Source: Sphingopyxis sp.
GTDB taxonomy: Bacteria > Pseudomonadota > Alphaproteobacteria > Sphingomonadales > Sphingomonadaceae
Length of the DNA stretch: 64,000 nucleotides
NCBI GenBank assembly: GCA_017745175.1
Contig: JAGHZY010000020.1
Coordinates: 1 to 64,000 of the forward strand
Reading direction: 5' to 3'
In this document: piece by piece, positions 1 to 7,257 of the stretch
Position numbering within the stretch: the stretch's first letter is position 1
Layout of the letters: each line of letters starts with the position of its first letter
Program-made: the position numbers and the translations under genes
Notes under the pieces: generated by a model
Told to the model about the DNA's origin: nothing
Databases searched by the model: none
The model's input: only the letters and a program-made list of their open reading frames with translations

Positions 1-109
1 GGAACGACGAGCAGCATCAGCTTCGTTGCCGACGAACTCTTCCCCTATGCCCGCAGGCATTTACCGGAATTCGTTGCGAAGCATCCCGAAGTCGCCGCGC
101 CGATCCTGG
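1..109 (+). pseudogene. mtnC: 5' fragment of enolase-phosphatase MtnC (methionine salvage)
   Basis: Frame 1 of the plus strand begins with GTTSSISFVADELFPYAR and continues about 36 codons through HPEVAAPIL. This matches the N-terminal region of MtnC, a HAD-superfamily enolase-phosphatase acting on 2,3-diketo-5-methylthiopentyl-1-phosphate in methionine salvage; its conserved DIEGTTSS motif would begin just left of the window. After about base 109 the same frame no longer reads like MtnC but like the antisense of pnp, so only the start of the gene is present. It lies head-on against the pnp fragment with no gap. It could be an assembly join or a rearrangement. I am fairly sure of the family; whether the gene is genuinely broken cannot be decided here. 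Confidence 0.6.
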
Positions 110-549
110 CCCATGAAGGGCACACCCGAGATGGTGAGCGCGGCCGAAGCGGCGACCATCGCGAGGATGTCGGGCTCGTTGTGGCCGTCATAGCTCAGAA
201 CCTGAGCGATAGCGTTGATCTCGTTGTAGAAACCTTCGGGGAACAGCGGGCGGATCGGACGGTCGATCAGGCGGCTGACGAGCGTTTCCTTTTCGGTCGC
301 GCCGCGTTCGCGCTTGAAGAAGCCGCCCGGGATGCGGCCGGCGGCCGAATATTTTTCCTGATAGTGGACGGTGAGCGGGAAGAAATCCTGCCCGTCCTTC
401 ACCGACTTCGCGGCGGTCACGGCGCACAGGACGACCGTTTCGCCCAGCGTCGCCATCACGGCGCCGTCGGCCTGACGGGCGACCTTGCCCGTTTCGAGCG
501 TCAGCGTTTCACCGCCCCACTCGATCGATACTTTTTTCACGTCAAACAT
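61..549 (-). CDS. pnp: Polynucleotide phosphorylase, N-terminal fragment with broken frame
   Basis: PNPase is a phosphorolytic 3'-5' exoribonuclease and degradosome component. The frame starts at 549 and reads as the first RNase PH core domain ([51 protein letters not shown]) up to residue 147 (GVPFMG). The usual continuation, a PIAAARVG-type stretch, is absent. Fifteen unrelated residues and a stop follow, giving 162 residues against roughly 700 to 770 for the family. The unrelated tail is antisense to an mtnC-like sequence. It sits downstream of rpsO, the classic rpsO-pnp order. The gene is normally intact and important for RNA turnover, so a join artefact at the window edge must be considered. 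Confidence 0.85.
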   Translation of the reverse strand: MFDVKKVSIEWGGETLTLETGKVARQADGAVMATLGETVVLCAVTAAKSVKDGQDFFPLTVHYQEKYSAAGRIPGGFFKRERGATEKETLVSRLIDRPIRPLFPEGFYNEINAIAQVLSYDGHNEPDILAMVAASAALTISGVPFMGQDRRGDFGMLRNEFR

Positions 550-741
550 GTGGTTTCCTTCGCCCGCCGGGCCCTATGCCGGGCGGGGCCTCTGATTCCG
601 GGCAATCCGGCCCGGGGCGGTTCAGGGCGTCTGTCTGCCCTATGGCGGTCCCGCCGGATGCGGGAGCGGCCCTGCGGTCCGGCACGATTGCACGGGACCA
701 ATATGACAGCGGCCCCGGAAATCCGGGGCCGCCAGAAATTC
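550..741. other. rpsO-pnp intergenic leader, GC-rich
   Basis: This 192-base gap between rpsO and pnp carries no convincing reading frame. It contains GC-rich self-complementary stretches, including CCCGCC at 563-568 pairing with GGCGGG at 582-587, close to the pnp start. In enterobacteria the pnp leader is a hairpin cut by RNase III through which PNPase represses itself; the position here suggests a similar leader, but that is inference. Confidence 0.35.
711..730 (-). terminator. Hairpin downstream of rpsO
   Basis: A perfect 8-bp stem (GGCCCCGG / CCGGGGCC) with an AAAT loop lies 11 bases past the rpsO stop on the minus strand. No U-run follows, so it may be an attenuating or processing hairpin between rpsO and pnp rather than a full terminator. 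Confidence 0.55.
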
Positions 742-1011
742 TTATTTACGAAGACCCAGCTTCGCGATGAGAGCCTGATAACGACCCTCGTCCTTCTTCT
801 TCAGATAGTCGAGCAAGCTGCGACGCTTGTTGACCATCATGAGGAGGCCGCGACGGCTGTGGTTGTCCTTGTGGTGCGCCTTGAAGTGATCGGTCAGCGT
901 GTTGATGCGGTCGGTGAGGATCGCAACCTGGACTTCCGGCGAACCGGTATCGCCCTTTTCGCGGGCATTGTCCTTGATGACTTCGGCTTTGCGCTCGGCG
1001 GTAATCGACAT
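742..1011 (-). CDS. rpsO: 30S ribosomal protein S15
   Basis: S15 is a primary-binding small-subunit protein that contacts 16S rRNA helices 20 to 22 and helps form bridge B4. The 89-residue product has the normal family length. It shows the family pattern: [17 protein letters not shown] at about residues 20 to 36, then [19 protein letters not shown] and a basic [15 protein letters not shown] helix. The gene lies between truB and pnp as in many proteobacteria. A strong hairpin follows its stop. S15 often represses its own mRNA; no leader element could be confirmed by eye. Identification is secure. Confidence 0.97.
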   Translation of the reverse strand: MSITAERKAEVIKDNAREKGDTGSPEVQVAILTDRINTLTDHFKAHHKDNHSRRGLLMMVNKRRSLLDYLKKKDEGRYQALIAKLGLRK

Positions 1012-1033
1012 ATCTTTTCCTCGAACATCCTTG

Positions 1034-1951
1034 TTACAGATTGAAGCCCCGGACGACTTTCAGCGTTCCCGCCAAAACCTCGATCAGGGCGACGGGACGC
1101 ATGTCGCTGTCCCTTCCCCAATAGAGCCCGTCATCCGTGCACCCCCCGGTCCAGACGCGACCCTGACGGATCGCCCCTGCCGCTTCCGGGGAAAGGTTCA
1201 GAGCCGGGATGTCGACCAGCCCTGCCTCGAGCGGCAGAAATACTTCTGATTGGGCGGCCCCTTGGCCGAAAGCGTTCAATTTGTCCAGCGAAATCGCCTG
1301 TTCCAGATCGAACGGTCCCGCCTTGGTGCGGCGCAGCATCGTGACGTGCCCGACGCTGCCCGACGCCCGCGCGATATCGCGCGCCAGGCTACGGATATAG
1401 GTGCCCTTCGAGACGTGCGCGGTGAGGGTGATCTCCTGAAGCCCCTCCCCTTTCCATCCGTCGTCCCGGCCTTCGCCGGGATGACGGATGGAAAGGGAAT
1501 GGATCGTCACGCTGCGCGCCTTCATCACGACATCTTCGCCCTTGCGCGCGCGGTCGTACGCCCGCTGACCGTCGATCTTGATTGCCGAATAGGCGGGCGG
1601 AATCTGCTCGATCGGGCCGGTAAATTGCGGCAGCACCGCTTCGACTTCGGCGAGGGTGGGCCAGACGTGGCTGGTCGCGACCACCTCGCCCTCGGCGTCG
1701 AGTCCCGCGGTCTCGCTTCCGAAAGCAATCGTGAAATCATAGACCTTGCTCGCGTCGAGCATGCGTCCGCAGAGTTTCGTCGCCTCGCCGAGCGCGATCG
1801 GCAGGACCCCCGACGCGAGCGGGTCGAGCGTGCCGCCATGACCGGCCTTGACCTTGCCCAGCCCGGTTTCGCGGCAGACGCGCTTCACCGCGCCGACCGC
1901 CTGCGTCGAGCCGAGCCCCACGGGTTTGTCGAGAATGATCCAGCCGTTCAT
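1034..1951 (-). CDS. truB: tRNA pseudouridine(55) synthase TruB
   Basis: TruB makes pseudouridine 55 in the T-loop of tRNAs. The 305-residue protein starts [17 protein letters not shown] and carries the catalytic motif [15 protein letters not shown] with Asp at residue 43. [14 protein letters not shown] and a PUA-like C-terminal region follow. Two oddities are seen. Residues about 152 to 168 ([14 protein letters not shown]) are encoded by a nearly perfect 50-base palindrome, 1448-1497, lying where homologues have a surface loop. The ATG at 1951 directly abuts a 9-bp hairpin with no Shine-Dalgarno sequence between. The start is chosen by homology to the usual MxGWxxLDKP beginning. Confidence 0.96.
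   Translation of the reverse strand: MNGWIILDKPVGLGSTQAVGAVKRVCRETGLGKVKAGHGGTLDPLASGVLPIALGEATKLCGRMLDASKVYDFTIAFGSETAGLDAEGEVVATSHVWPTLAEVEAVLPQFTGPIEQIPPAYSAIKIDGQRAYDRARKGEDVVMKARSVTIHSLSIRHPGEGRDDGWKGEGLQEITLTAHVSKGTYIRSLARDIARASGSVGHVTMLRRTKAGPFDLEQAISLDKLNAFGQGAAQSEVFLPLEAGLVDIPALNLSPEAAGAIRQGRVWTGGCTDDGLYWGRDSDMRPVALIEVLAGTLKVVRGFNL
1448..1497. repeat. REP-like palindromic element inside truB
   Basis: Arms 1448-1470 and 1475-1497 are 23 bases each and complementary apart from one wobble position, with a CTTC loop. The core (GTCCCGGC..GCCGGGATGAC) is of the common alphaproteobacterial type seen again at 39841-39864. It is read through in frame by truB. Confidence 0.75.
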
Positions 1952-1974
1952 CGCAGCGCCGCTAGGGCGCTGCG
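1952..1974 (-). terminator. Hairpin between the DUF6491-like gene and truB
   Basis: A 9-bp perfect stem (CGCAGCGCC / GGCGCTGCG) with a 5-base loop fills most of the gap after the stop at 1985 and ends exactly at the truB start codon. It may end upstream transcription, control truB translation, or both. No U-run is present. Confidence 0.5.
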
Positions 1975-1984
1975 ATACCGCTTG

Positions 1985-2404
1985 TCAATTTTGCGCAGTC
2001 TTTTCGGCTTCGCGCGCCGCCTTCCGCTCCGCCTTCGTCGGCGGCGGCGCCGAGGTCACGAAGGACGAGAGCAGACAGCGCTCGCCGCGCACGATGATCG
2101 ACGCGAACTTGTCGAGGCGACCGGCGCCGCGCGTTTCGACGCCGATCGTCTGCGCGAAATCGAGGTCGCGGCAAAAGCCGGCGAAGGTGCCATAATACCA
2201 TTCGCCGCGACGCCCCTCGATCCAGATGCCGCGATCGCGGTCAGCCTGCCAGTTGCGGATCGTGCTGTCGTTCGGGAACACAATGCCCGATTCGACGCCG
2301 AGCGCGCGCGATTCGGTTGCAGGGGCCTTTGCGGGCTCGGCAGCGGCGGCCGCCGAAAGGGGGAGCAGCAGGGCCGCGAGGGAGAGTGCGAGTTTCTGTT
2401 TCAT
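1985..2404 (-). CDS. Small exported protein, DUF6491-like
   Basis: The 139-residue product begins MKQKLALSLAALLLPLSAAA, a clear Sec signal peptide cleaved after about AAAAA. The mature part has a tryptophan/aromatic-rich core (IRNWQADRDRGIWIEGR, GEWYYGTFAGFC), then GAGRLDKFASIIVRGERC and a short charged tail rich in Lys and Glu. The pattern resembles the DUF6491 family of small sphingomonad periplasmic proteins, for which I know no function. Two cysteines (FC and ERC) could form a disulfide. The start at 2404 is preferred over longer in-frame options because it gives the signal peptide. It is followed by a hairpin and truB. Confidence 0.75.
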   Translation of the reverse strand: MKQKLALSLAALLLPLSAAAAAEPAKAPATESRALGVESGIVFPNDSTIRNWQADRDRGIWIEGRRGEWYYGTFAGFCRDLDFAQTIGVETRGAGRLDKFASIIVRGERCLLSSFVTSAPPPTKAERKAAREAEKTAQN

Positions 2405-2465
2405 AATGCCGGCGCGGTTAGCAGACTTGGGCTGAACCCGTGCTGACCCTGGCGTTATATGGCGT

Positions 2466-3002
2466 TCATCGTCGCCATTCGCCCGCGAGCAATGACCAGA
2501 GCCCGGTATCGCGCACATAACCCGTCCAGGTGATGCGTTCGGAGCGCAGCACGCCTTCCTTGGTGCAACCGAGCTTCGCGACCGCCGCCTGACTGCGCTT
2601 GTTTCGTTCGTCGATGCGAAACTCGATGCGGCGAATGCCGACCGCGAAGGCATGGTCGATCATCAGCTTCTTGATCCGCCCGTTGAGGCCTGTGCCGCGG
2701 GCATCGGGGTGGATATAGCTGTTGCCGATCTCAACCGTCTGCGCCGACATGTCGGGGCGAAGCCAGGCAGTCATGCCGACGAGCCTGTCGCCGTCGAAGA
2801 TCGCATAGGGCATTCGGGACTTGCCGGCGATCAGCGTGTCGAAACTCGTGTCGAAATGGTCGGGACCGAAGCTCGACGAATAGATCGGCCAGATATCGGC
2901 GTCGGCGGCGCAAACGGCGCGCAGCGCCTCGCGATGCGGCTCGGCCAGCTTGACGAGCCGAAGCCGGCCGTCGGCGAGTTCGGCATGGAGACGGTCAAGC
3001 AT
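2466..3002 (-). CDS. GNAT family acetyltransferase (RimJ/RimL type)
   Basis: This 178-residue protein is a GCN5-related N-acetyltransferase. The acetyl-CoA binding motif A is visible as [18 protein letters not shown] at about residues 97 to 114, with the R-G-x-G core. [20 protein letters not shown] follows, as in RimJ/RimL and SpeG-like enzymes that acetylate protein N-termini or small amines. The substrate cannot be read from sequence. Its start overlaps the 3' end of tdk by 8 bases, so the two genes are probably co-transcribed and translationally coupled. Confidence 0.88.
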   Translation of the reverse strand: MLDRLHAELADGRLRLVKLAEPHREALRAVCAADADIWPIYSSSFGPDHFDTSFDTLIAGKSRMPYAIFDGDRLVGMTAWLRPDMSAQTVEIGNSYIHPDARGTGLNGRIKKLMIDHAFAVGIRRIEFRIDERNKRSQAAVAKLGCTKEGVLRSERITWTGYVRDTGLWSLLAGEWRR

Positions 3003-3597
3003 CGGCTAGCGCCTCCGCGGCTTCGCGCCGCTTTTCCATGAAATGACGCCGACACATCGCGACATAGCGGTCGTTACCGCCGATCTCGGTCTGCGCGCCC
3101 GCCACCACCGCGCGCCCCGCTTCATCGACGCGGAGGTTCATCGTCGCCTTGCGCCCGCACTCGCACACCGCCTTCAGCTCGACGAGCGCGTCGGCGAGGC
3201 CGAGCAGCGCGGCCGATCCGGGGAAGAGTTCGGCCGAAAAATCGGTGCGCAGGCCATAGCAAAGCACGGGAATATTCACCTCGTCGGCGAGCCGCGCCAG
3301 TTCGAGCACCTGCGCGCGCGACAGGAATTGCGCCTCGTCGACGAGCACGCAGGCGAGCGGGCGCTGCATATTCTCTTCGGTCACCGTCGCGAACAGGTCA
3401 CTGTCGGGATCGAATTTATGCGCTTCTGCCATCAGCCCGATGCGGCTCGTCACCTGCCCCGCGCCGTAGCGATCGTCGAGCGCCGCGGTCCACAGCATCG
3501 TTTCCATGCCGCGCTCGCGATAGTTGAAATCCGCCTGCAGCAGCGTCGTCGATTTGCCGGCGTTCATGCTGGCGTAGTAGAAATAGAGCTTGGCCAT
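2995..3597 (-). CDS. tdk: Thymidine kinase (type II)
   Basis: Thymidine kinase phosphorylates thymidine to dTMP in pyrimidine salvage. The 200-residue protein has the family's usual length. It shows a P-loop SMNAGKST at residues 10 to 17, the VDEAQFL segment with the catalytic Glu at about residue 88, and a C-x-C (CECGRK) plus C-x2-H (CRRH) set expected to hold structural zinc. The lasso substrate loop region ([12 protein letters not shown]) is present. The ATG at 3597 gives the typical [16 protein letters not shown] beginning. It overlaps the downstream GNAT gene. Identification is firm. Confidence 0.96.
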   Translation of the reverse strand: MAKLYFYYASMNAGKSTTLLQADFNYRERGMETMLWTAALDDRYGAGQVTSRIGLMAEAHKFDPDSDLFATVTEENMQRPLACVLVDEAQFLSRAQVLELARLADEVNIPVLCYGLRTDFSAELFPGSAALLGLADALVELKAVCECGRKATMNLRVDEAGRAVVAGAQTEIGGNDRYVAMCRRHFMEKRREAAEALADA

Positions 3598-3639
3598 GCA
3601 CCGCTGCTTAGGATCAATCGGAACGCGGTTCCACCCCGT

Positions 3640-4581
3640 TCAGTCAGCGAGAACCAGCCGCCAGCTTTCGCTCACCTCGGGCTTGCCGAAATCGTCATGC
3701 GTTTCGACCGACTCGATAGCGAATCCCTGCGCCGCGTAGATCTTGCGCGCGCTGGTCAACACCGCGTGCGTCCACAGCACGATCTCGCGATACCCGGCCG
3801 CGCGGGCGAATTCGACGCAGCGCGCGACGAGGTCGGCGCCGATCCCGAGCCCGCGCGCCTCGGGCTCGACATAAAGCAGGCGCAGCCGCGCGACGCGTTC
3901 GTCCTCGGCGACCAGAAACACCGAGCCGAGCATGCGCCCCGCGCGCTCGGCGATCCAGCATTGTTCGCGTCCGGGCCGGAAGTCGCGGAGGAAGGCGGTG
4001 GTGATCTCGCCGATCAGCGTGTCCATGCCCCAGCCATTGGCCTGCTGATACAGGATCGATTGCCGCGCGGTGACCATGCCCATGTCGCCGACCGTCCACG
4101 TCCGGACATGATAGTCCTGCCCTTCGGCGCGCCCCAGCCGGTCGGCGATCCAGTCGACCGCGGCGCTCAGCGCCGCGATGTCGTGGTCGGGCAATCCGCC
4201 CAGAAGCCGCGCCGTCTCGTCGAAGGTTCGCGCGTCGAGCGCGGCAAAGGCGGCCCTGCCTTCGTCGGTCAGCACGATCGGCCGCTCGCGCGCGTCGGCG
4301 CCGCGCCCGCGCTCGATCCATCCGCGCCGCGCGAATTTGCCGACGATACGGCTCAGATAACCGGGATCGACCCCGACCTCTTCCTGTATCCGCTTCGCAA
4401 GCACGGGCTCGCCGACCGCGATCTCGTAGAATATCCGCGCTTCGACCAGCGACAGCTCGCTGCCCATATAGTGCGGATCGAGCGCACCCATCCGCCGGGT
4501 GTAGAAGCGGTTGAAGCGCCTGAGCGCGGCCACGGCGGAGGCGCGCGCGGGATTCGGATGGGGGACGGCAGTCTGGGTCAT
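3640..4581 (-). CDS. MarR-type regulator fused to GNAT acetyltransferase
   Basis: The 313-residue product has two modules. Residues about 15 to 145 are a MarR-like winged helix (SELSLVEARIFYEIA, DPGYLSRIVGKFARRGWIER, LTDEGRAAF). Residues about 155 to 313 are a GNAT domain with the acetyl-CoA motif LYVEPEARGLGIGADLVARC. Such MarR-GNAT fusions are known across bacteria and are thought to couple sensing with acetylation of a small molecule or protein; the substrate is unknown. The ATG at 4581 is chosen over a TTG six codons upstream. A palindrome at 4601-4619 just before the start is a likely autoregulatory operator. The WS/DGAT gene is divergent. Confidence 0.9.
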   Translation of the reverse strand: MTQTAVPHPNPARASAVAALRRFNRFYTRRMGALDPHYMGSELSLVEARIFYEIAVGEPVLAKRIQEEVGVDPGYLSRIVGKFARRGWIERGRGADARERPIVLTDEGRAAFAALDARTFDETARLLGGLPDHDIAALSAAVDWIADRLGRAEGQDYHVRTWTVGDMGMVTARQSILYQQANGWGMDTLIGEITTAFLRDFRPGREQCWIAERAGRMLGSVFLVAEDERVARLRLLYVEPEARGLGIGADLVARCVEFARAAGYREIVLWTHAVLTSARKIYAAQGFAIESVETHDDFGKPEVSESWRLVLAD

Positions 4582-4600
4582 GCCATCTTCGTCGGGCAAT

Positions 4601-4619
4601 TAGTTGCCAATGTCAACTA
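4601..4619. promoter_or_regulatory. Candidate MarR-type operator
   Basis: TAGTTG and CAACTA form a perfect 6-bp inverted repeat around a 7-base centre, 20 bases before the MarR-GNAT start. Size and place fit an autoregulatory MarR-family site that could also act on the divergent WS/DGAT gene. Confidence 0.5.
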
Positions 4620-4714
4620 TTAGATGAAATGCCGGGCGCGGTCGCTTGACACGCCGCTGCCCCCTGTCATGCTGCGCACAATAATGCAGCACAATCAGTG
4701 GGGGAGAGCTGCCG

Positions 4715-6145
4715 ATGCGCCTGATGCCGGTGACCGACGCGATGTTCCTGTGGGGGGAGAGCCGCGAGATGCCGATGCATATCGGCGGCATCAATCTCTA
4801 CACGCTGCCCGACGGGGTCGACGAGACCGAATGGCTCAACGAACAACTTGCGCTCCTCCGCCAGTCGGAGGGGCTGCGGCGGCCGTTCAGCGAGGTGCTG
4901 AAGCTCACCCCGTTCGGCCAATATGGCCCGATCCGGCTCGAACCCGACCGCGACATCGACATGCATTACCATGTCCGCGCCGCCGCGCTCCCCAAGCCCG
5001 GCCGTTACCGCGAGATGTTCGAGCTTGCCTCGCGGCTCCATTCGGGGCTGCTCGACCGGACCCGCCCGCTCTGGGAAATCACGCTGATCTCGGGGCTGCC
5101 GAACCGGCAGATCGCGACCTTCAAGAAGGTGCATCACGCATTGATGGACGGCGCCGCGAGCATCCATTTCTACAATTCGATGCTGTCGGCGGACCCCAAG
5201 GAGCGCCGCGGCGCCTCGCCGCTCTCGGTCGAGGCCTATGAAGCCTACAAGCGCCTCTTTCCGCCGCCGAAAAAACCGGCGCGCCCGAACCTCACCGACA
5301 TCAAGGCGATCGGCGATTTCCTGAAGGAGCAATGGGGCAACAGCGTCGGGGTGACCAAGGCGATGAACCAGTATCTCGCGGCGATGTTCGGCATCGGCGG
5401 CGACGGGCTGGTCACCCCTTTCACCGGCGTGCCGCGCACCAGCTTCAACCGCAACATCACCGGCGCGCGGCGCTTCGTCGCGCAAAGCTGGTCGCTGGAA
5501 CGGGTCAGGGCGATGGGCAAGGCCTATGACGGGACGATCAACGACGCGGTGCTCGGCATGTGCGCCGGCGCGATGCGCAAATATCTGCAATCGCTGAACG
5601 AGCTGCCCGACAAGCCGCTGAAGGCCATGGCGCCGGTGTCGATCCGGCCGAAGGACGACATCGATTCGGGCAATTCGGTCGCATCGGTGACCGCGAACCT
5701 CGCGACGCATATCGACGATCCCGCGACGCGGATGGCGATGATCCGGGAATCGATGAATTCGGCGAAGGCGCAGCTCCGCGCGATGACCGCGGCGCAGATC
5801 CAGCTCTATACCGCGATCACCAGCTTCCCGATGATGCTTACCGCATTGACGCGTACCGCCGACAAATTCCCCGCATACTCGGTGACGATCTCGAACGTCC
5901 CCGGCCCGCGCGAGCAGATGTACTGGAACGGCGCGCGCCTCGACGGCATGTACCCCGCGAGCATCCCCGTCGACGGCATGGCGATGAACATCACGCAGGT
6001 GTCGAATTTCACGAATATCGACTTCGGCATCACCGCGTGCAGGCGGAGCGTGCCGCACGCGCAGCGGATGATCGACTATCTGGAAGAAGCGCTGGTCGAG
6101 CTGGAGACGGCGGCGGGGATCAAGACGCCGAAGGCGAAAACCTAG
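4715..6145 (+). CDS. Wax ester synthase/diacylglycerol acyltransferase family protein
   Basis: WS/DGAT enzymes join acyl-CoA to fatty alcohols or diacylglycerol to form storage lipids. The 476-residue protein has the family length and the condensing motif HHALMDG at residues 140 to 146. Other family segments are LHSGLLDRTRPLWEITLI before it, and PVSIRPKDD and a TISNVPGPREQMYWNGA-type C-terminal block. A good ribosome binding site (GGGGGAGAG) precedes the ATG. A TTGACA hexamer at 4646-4651 is a candidate -35, but no clear -10 follows. It is divergent from the MarR-GNAT gene. In sphingomonads many such paralogues have unknown acyl acceptors. Confidence 0.9.
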   Translation: MRLMPVTDAMFLWGESREMPMHIGGINLYTLPDGVDETEWLNEQLALLRQSEGLRRPFSEVLKLTPFGQYGPIRLEPDRDIDMHYHVRAAALPKPGRYREMFELASRLHSGLLDRTRPLWEITLISGLPNRQIATFKKVHHALMDGAASIHFYNSMLSADPKERRGASPLSVEAYEAYKRLFPPPKKPARPNLTDIKAIGDFLKEQWGNSVGVTKAMNQYLAAMFGIGGDGLVTPFTGVPRTSFNRNITGARRFVAQSWSLERVRAMGKAYDGTINDAVLGMCAGAMRKYLQSLNELPDKPLKAMAPVSIRPKDDIDSGNSVASVTANLATHIDDPATRMAMIRESMNSAKAQLRAMTAAQIQLYTAITSFPMMLTALTRTADKFPAYSVTISNVPGPREQMYWNGARLDGMYPASIPVDGMAMNITQVSNFTNIDFGITACRRSVPHAQRMIDYLEEALVELETAAGIKTPKAKT

Positions 6146-6146
6146 G

Positions 6147-6228
6147 CCGTTCGCATCGAGCGAAGTCGAGATGCCCCTCGGCTTCGCGCCATCCTTCGTC
6201 GTGTCTCGACTTCGCTCGACACGAACGG
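6147..6228. repeat. Inverted repeat pair between convergent genes
   Basis: CCGTTCG-xx-TCGAGCGAAGTCGAGA at 6147-6171 and its reverse complement at 6204-6228 are separated by 32 bases. This is the TCGAGCGAAGTCGAGA type of interspersed repeat common in sphingomonads. Lying between the stops of the WS/DGAT gene and rbfA, it could act as a two-way terminator. Confidence 0.7.
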
Positions 6229-6231
6229 AAG

Positions 6232-6651
6232 TCAGGCGTTGTCTTCGCCTTCCGGCGCAGCCAAGTCCCGCGCCACCTTCGGATCGCGCAGCAATTTCTC
6301 GATGTGGCTCGCCTCGTCGAAGCTTTCGTCCGACAGGAATTTCAGTTTCGCGGCATATTTCATCCGCACCTTCGACGCGACGGTCTTCTGCAGATAGGCG
6401 GTGTTGGTTCTGAGCGCCTTGAGCACCGCTTCCTCGTCCTTGCCGAGCAAGGATTTCACGAACACCGTCGCATGGCGCAGGTCGGGCGACATGCGCACTT
6501 CGGTGATGCTCACCGGATGCGTCGCAAGCACATCGTCATGGACGTCGCCGCGCGCGAGGATTTCGGAGAGGAGGTGGCGCACCTGTTCGCCGACCCGGAG
6601 CACGCGGACCGACGGGCCGCCGTCCTTTTTCCGGTCCTTTTCGGTTTTCAT
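6232..6651 (-). CDS. rbfA: 30S ribosome-binding factor RbfA
   Basis: RbfA binds the 30S subunit near the 5' end of 16S rRNA and aids late maturation and cold adaptation. The 139-residue protein has the KH-like fold pattern of the family: [37 protein letters not shown], then [24 protein letters not shown] near the C terminus. It follows infB as usual, although a DUF1697 gene lies between them with a 3-base spacing to rbfA. Its normal partner truB is about 4.3 kb further along, separated by unrelated genes. Identification is secure. Confidence 0.95.
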   Translation of the reverse strand: MKTEKDRKKDGGPSVRVLRVGEQVRHLLSEILARGDVHDDVLATHPVSITEVRMSPDLRHATVFVKSLLGKDEEAVLKALRTNTAYLQKTVASKVRMKYAAKLKFLSDESFDEASHIEKLLRDPKVARDLAAPEGEDNA

Positions 6652-6654
6652 TGC

Positions 6655-7206
6655 CTAACCCTTTGCCTCTTCATCCAGTTTTGCGATGATGCGCGCGATC
6701 GAGCGCATGTTGCGCGCGGTGCCCTTGTGTCCCAGCCGCCGTTCGATCAGCCGCGCGTGCAGCTTGCTGTCCGCCGCCCCGTCGCCAAAGTCGATATAGA
6801 GCGCGCGGTCGCCGAGCGCGAGGCGCTCGTTCGGCCGGACCCGGTGGTCGGTCGCCAGCGCGTCGAACTGTTCGGCGGTCGGCTGCCCGTCGAGGAACAT
6901 CGTGTGGACGATCCTGTCCTCGTTCGTGCCCGCGAACGGATTGTCGGCGATCGCCGCGGCAAGCTCGTCGCGGCTGCGCACCAGCGCCGCGCTCGTCATG
7001 TCGAAGCGATCCTCGACCATCATCGACAATTTCTCTTCGAGCCCGCGGGTCGGCCGCGCGTCATGGTCGAACAGCACATTGCCGCTCGCCACGACGGTTT
7101 CGACACGGCTGAACCCCTCCGCCTCGAACGCCGCGCGCAGATCGGCCATCGTCAGCCGGTTGCCGCCGACGTTGATGCTGCCGAATAGCGCCACATAGCG
7201 AGCCAT
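6655..7206 (-). CDS. DUF1697 family protein
   Basis: The 183-residue product matches DUF1697: an N-terminal RYVALFGSINVGGNRLTMADL segment followed by FEAEGFSRVETVVASGNVLF, then PTAEQFDALA and a C-terminal TARNMRSIARIIAKL. The family is widespread, small and cytoplasmic; no biochemical function is established that I know of. It is placed between infB and rbfA, an insertion into the usually tight infB-rbfA order, and is probably transcribed with rbfA because only three bases separate them. The upstream hairpin over the infB stop may lower its expression relative to infB. Confidence 0.88.
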   Translation of the reverse strand: MARYVALFGSINVGGNRLTMADLRAAFEAEGFSRVETVVASGNVLFDHDARPTRGLEEKLSMMVEDRFDMTSAALVRSRDELAAAIADNPFAGTNEDRIVHTMFLDGQPTAEQFDALATDHRVRPNERLALGDRALYIDFGDGAADSKLHARLIERRLGHKGTARNMRSIARIIAKLDEEAKG

Positions 7207-7229
7207 GCCGGTGCCTCCACCGCTCCGCG

Positions 7230-7257
7230 GAACGGACGCTGGTTACAGCGTCCGTTC
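7230..7257 (-). terminator. Hairpin spanning the infB stop codon
   Basis: GAACGGACGCTG and CAGCGTCCGTTC form a perfect 12-bp stem with a GTTA loop. The infB stop codon sits in the loop and the last infB codons lie in one arm. It may terminate, attenuate or protect the infB message. Confidence 0.55.

Noticed and set aside
4646..4674. Complete sigma-70 promoter before the WS/DGAT gene
   Set aside because: A good TTGACA is present, but no matching -10 hexamer occurs at 16 to 18 bases, so a full promoter was not called.
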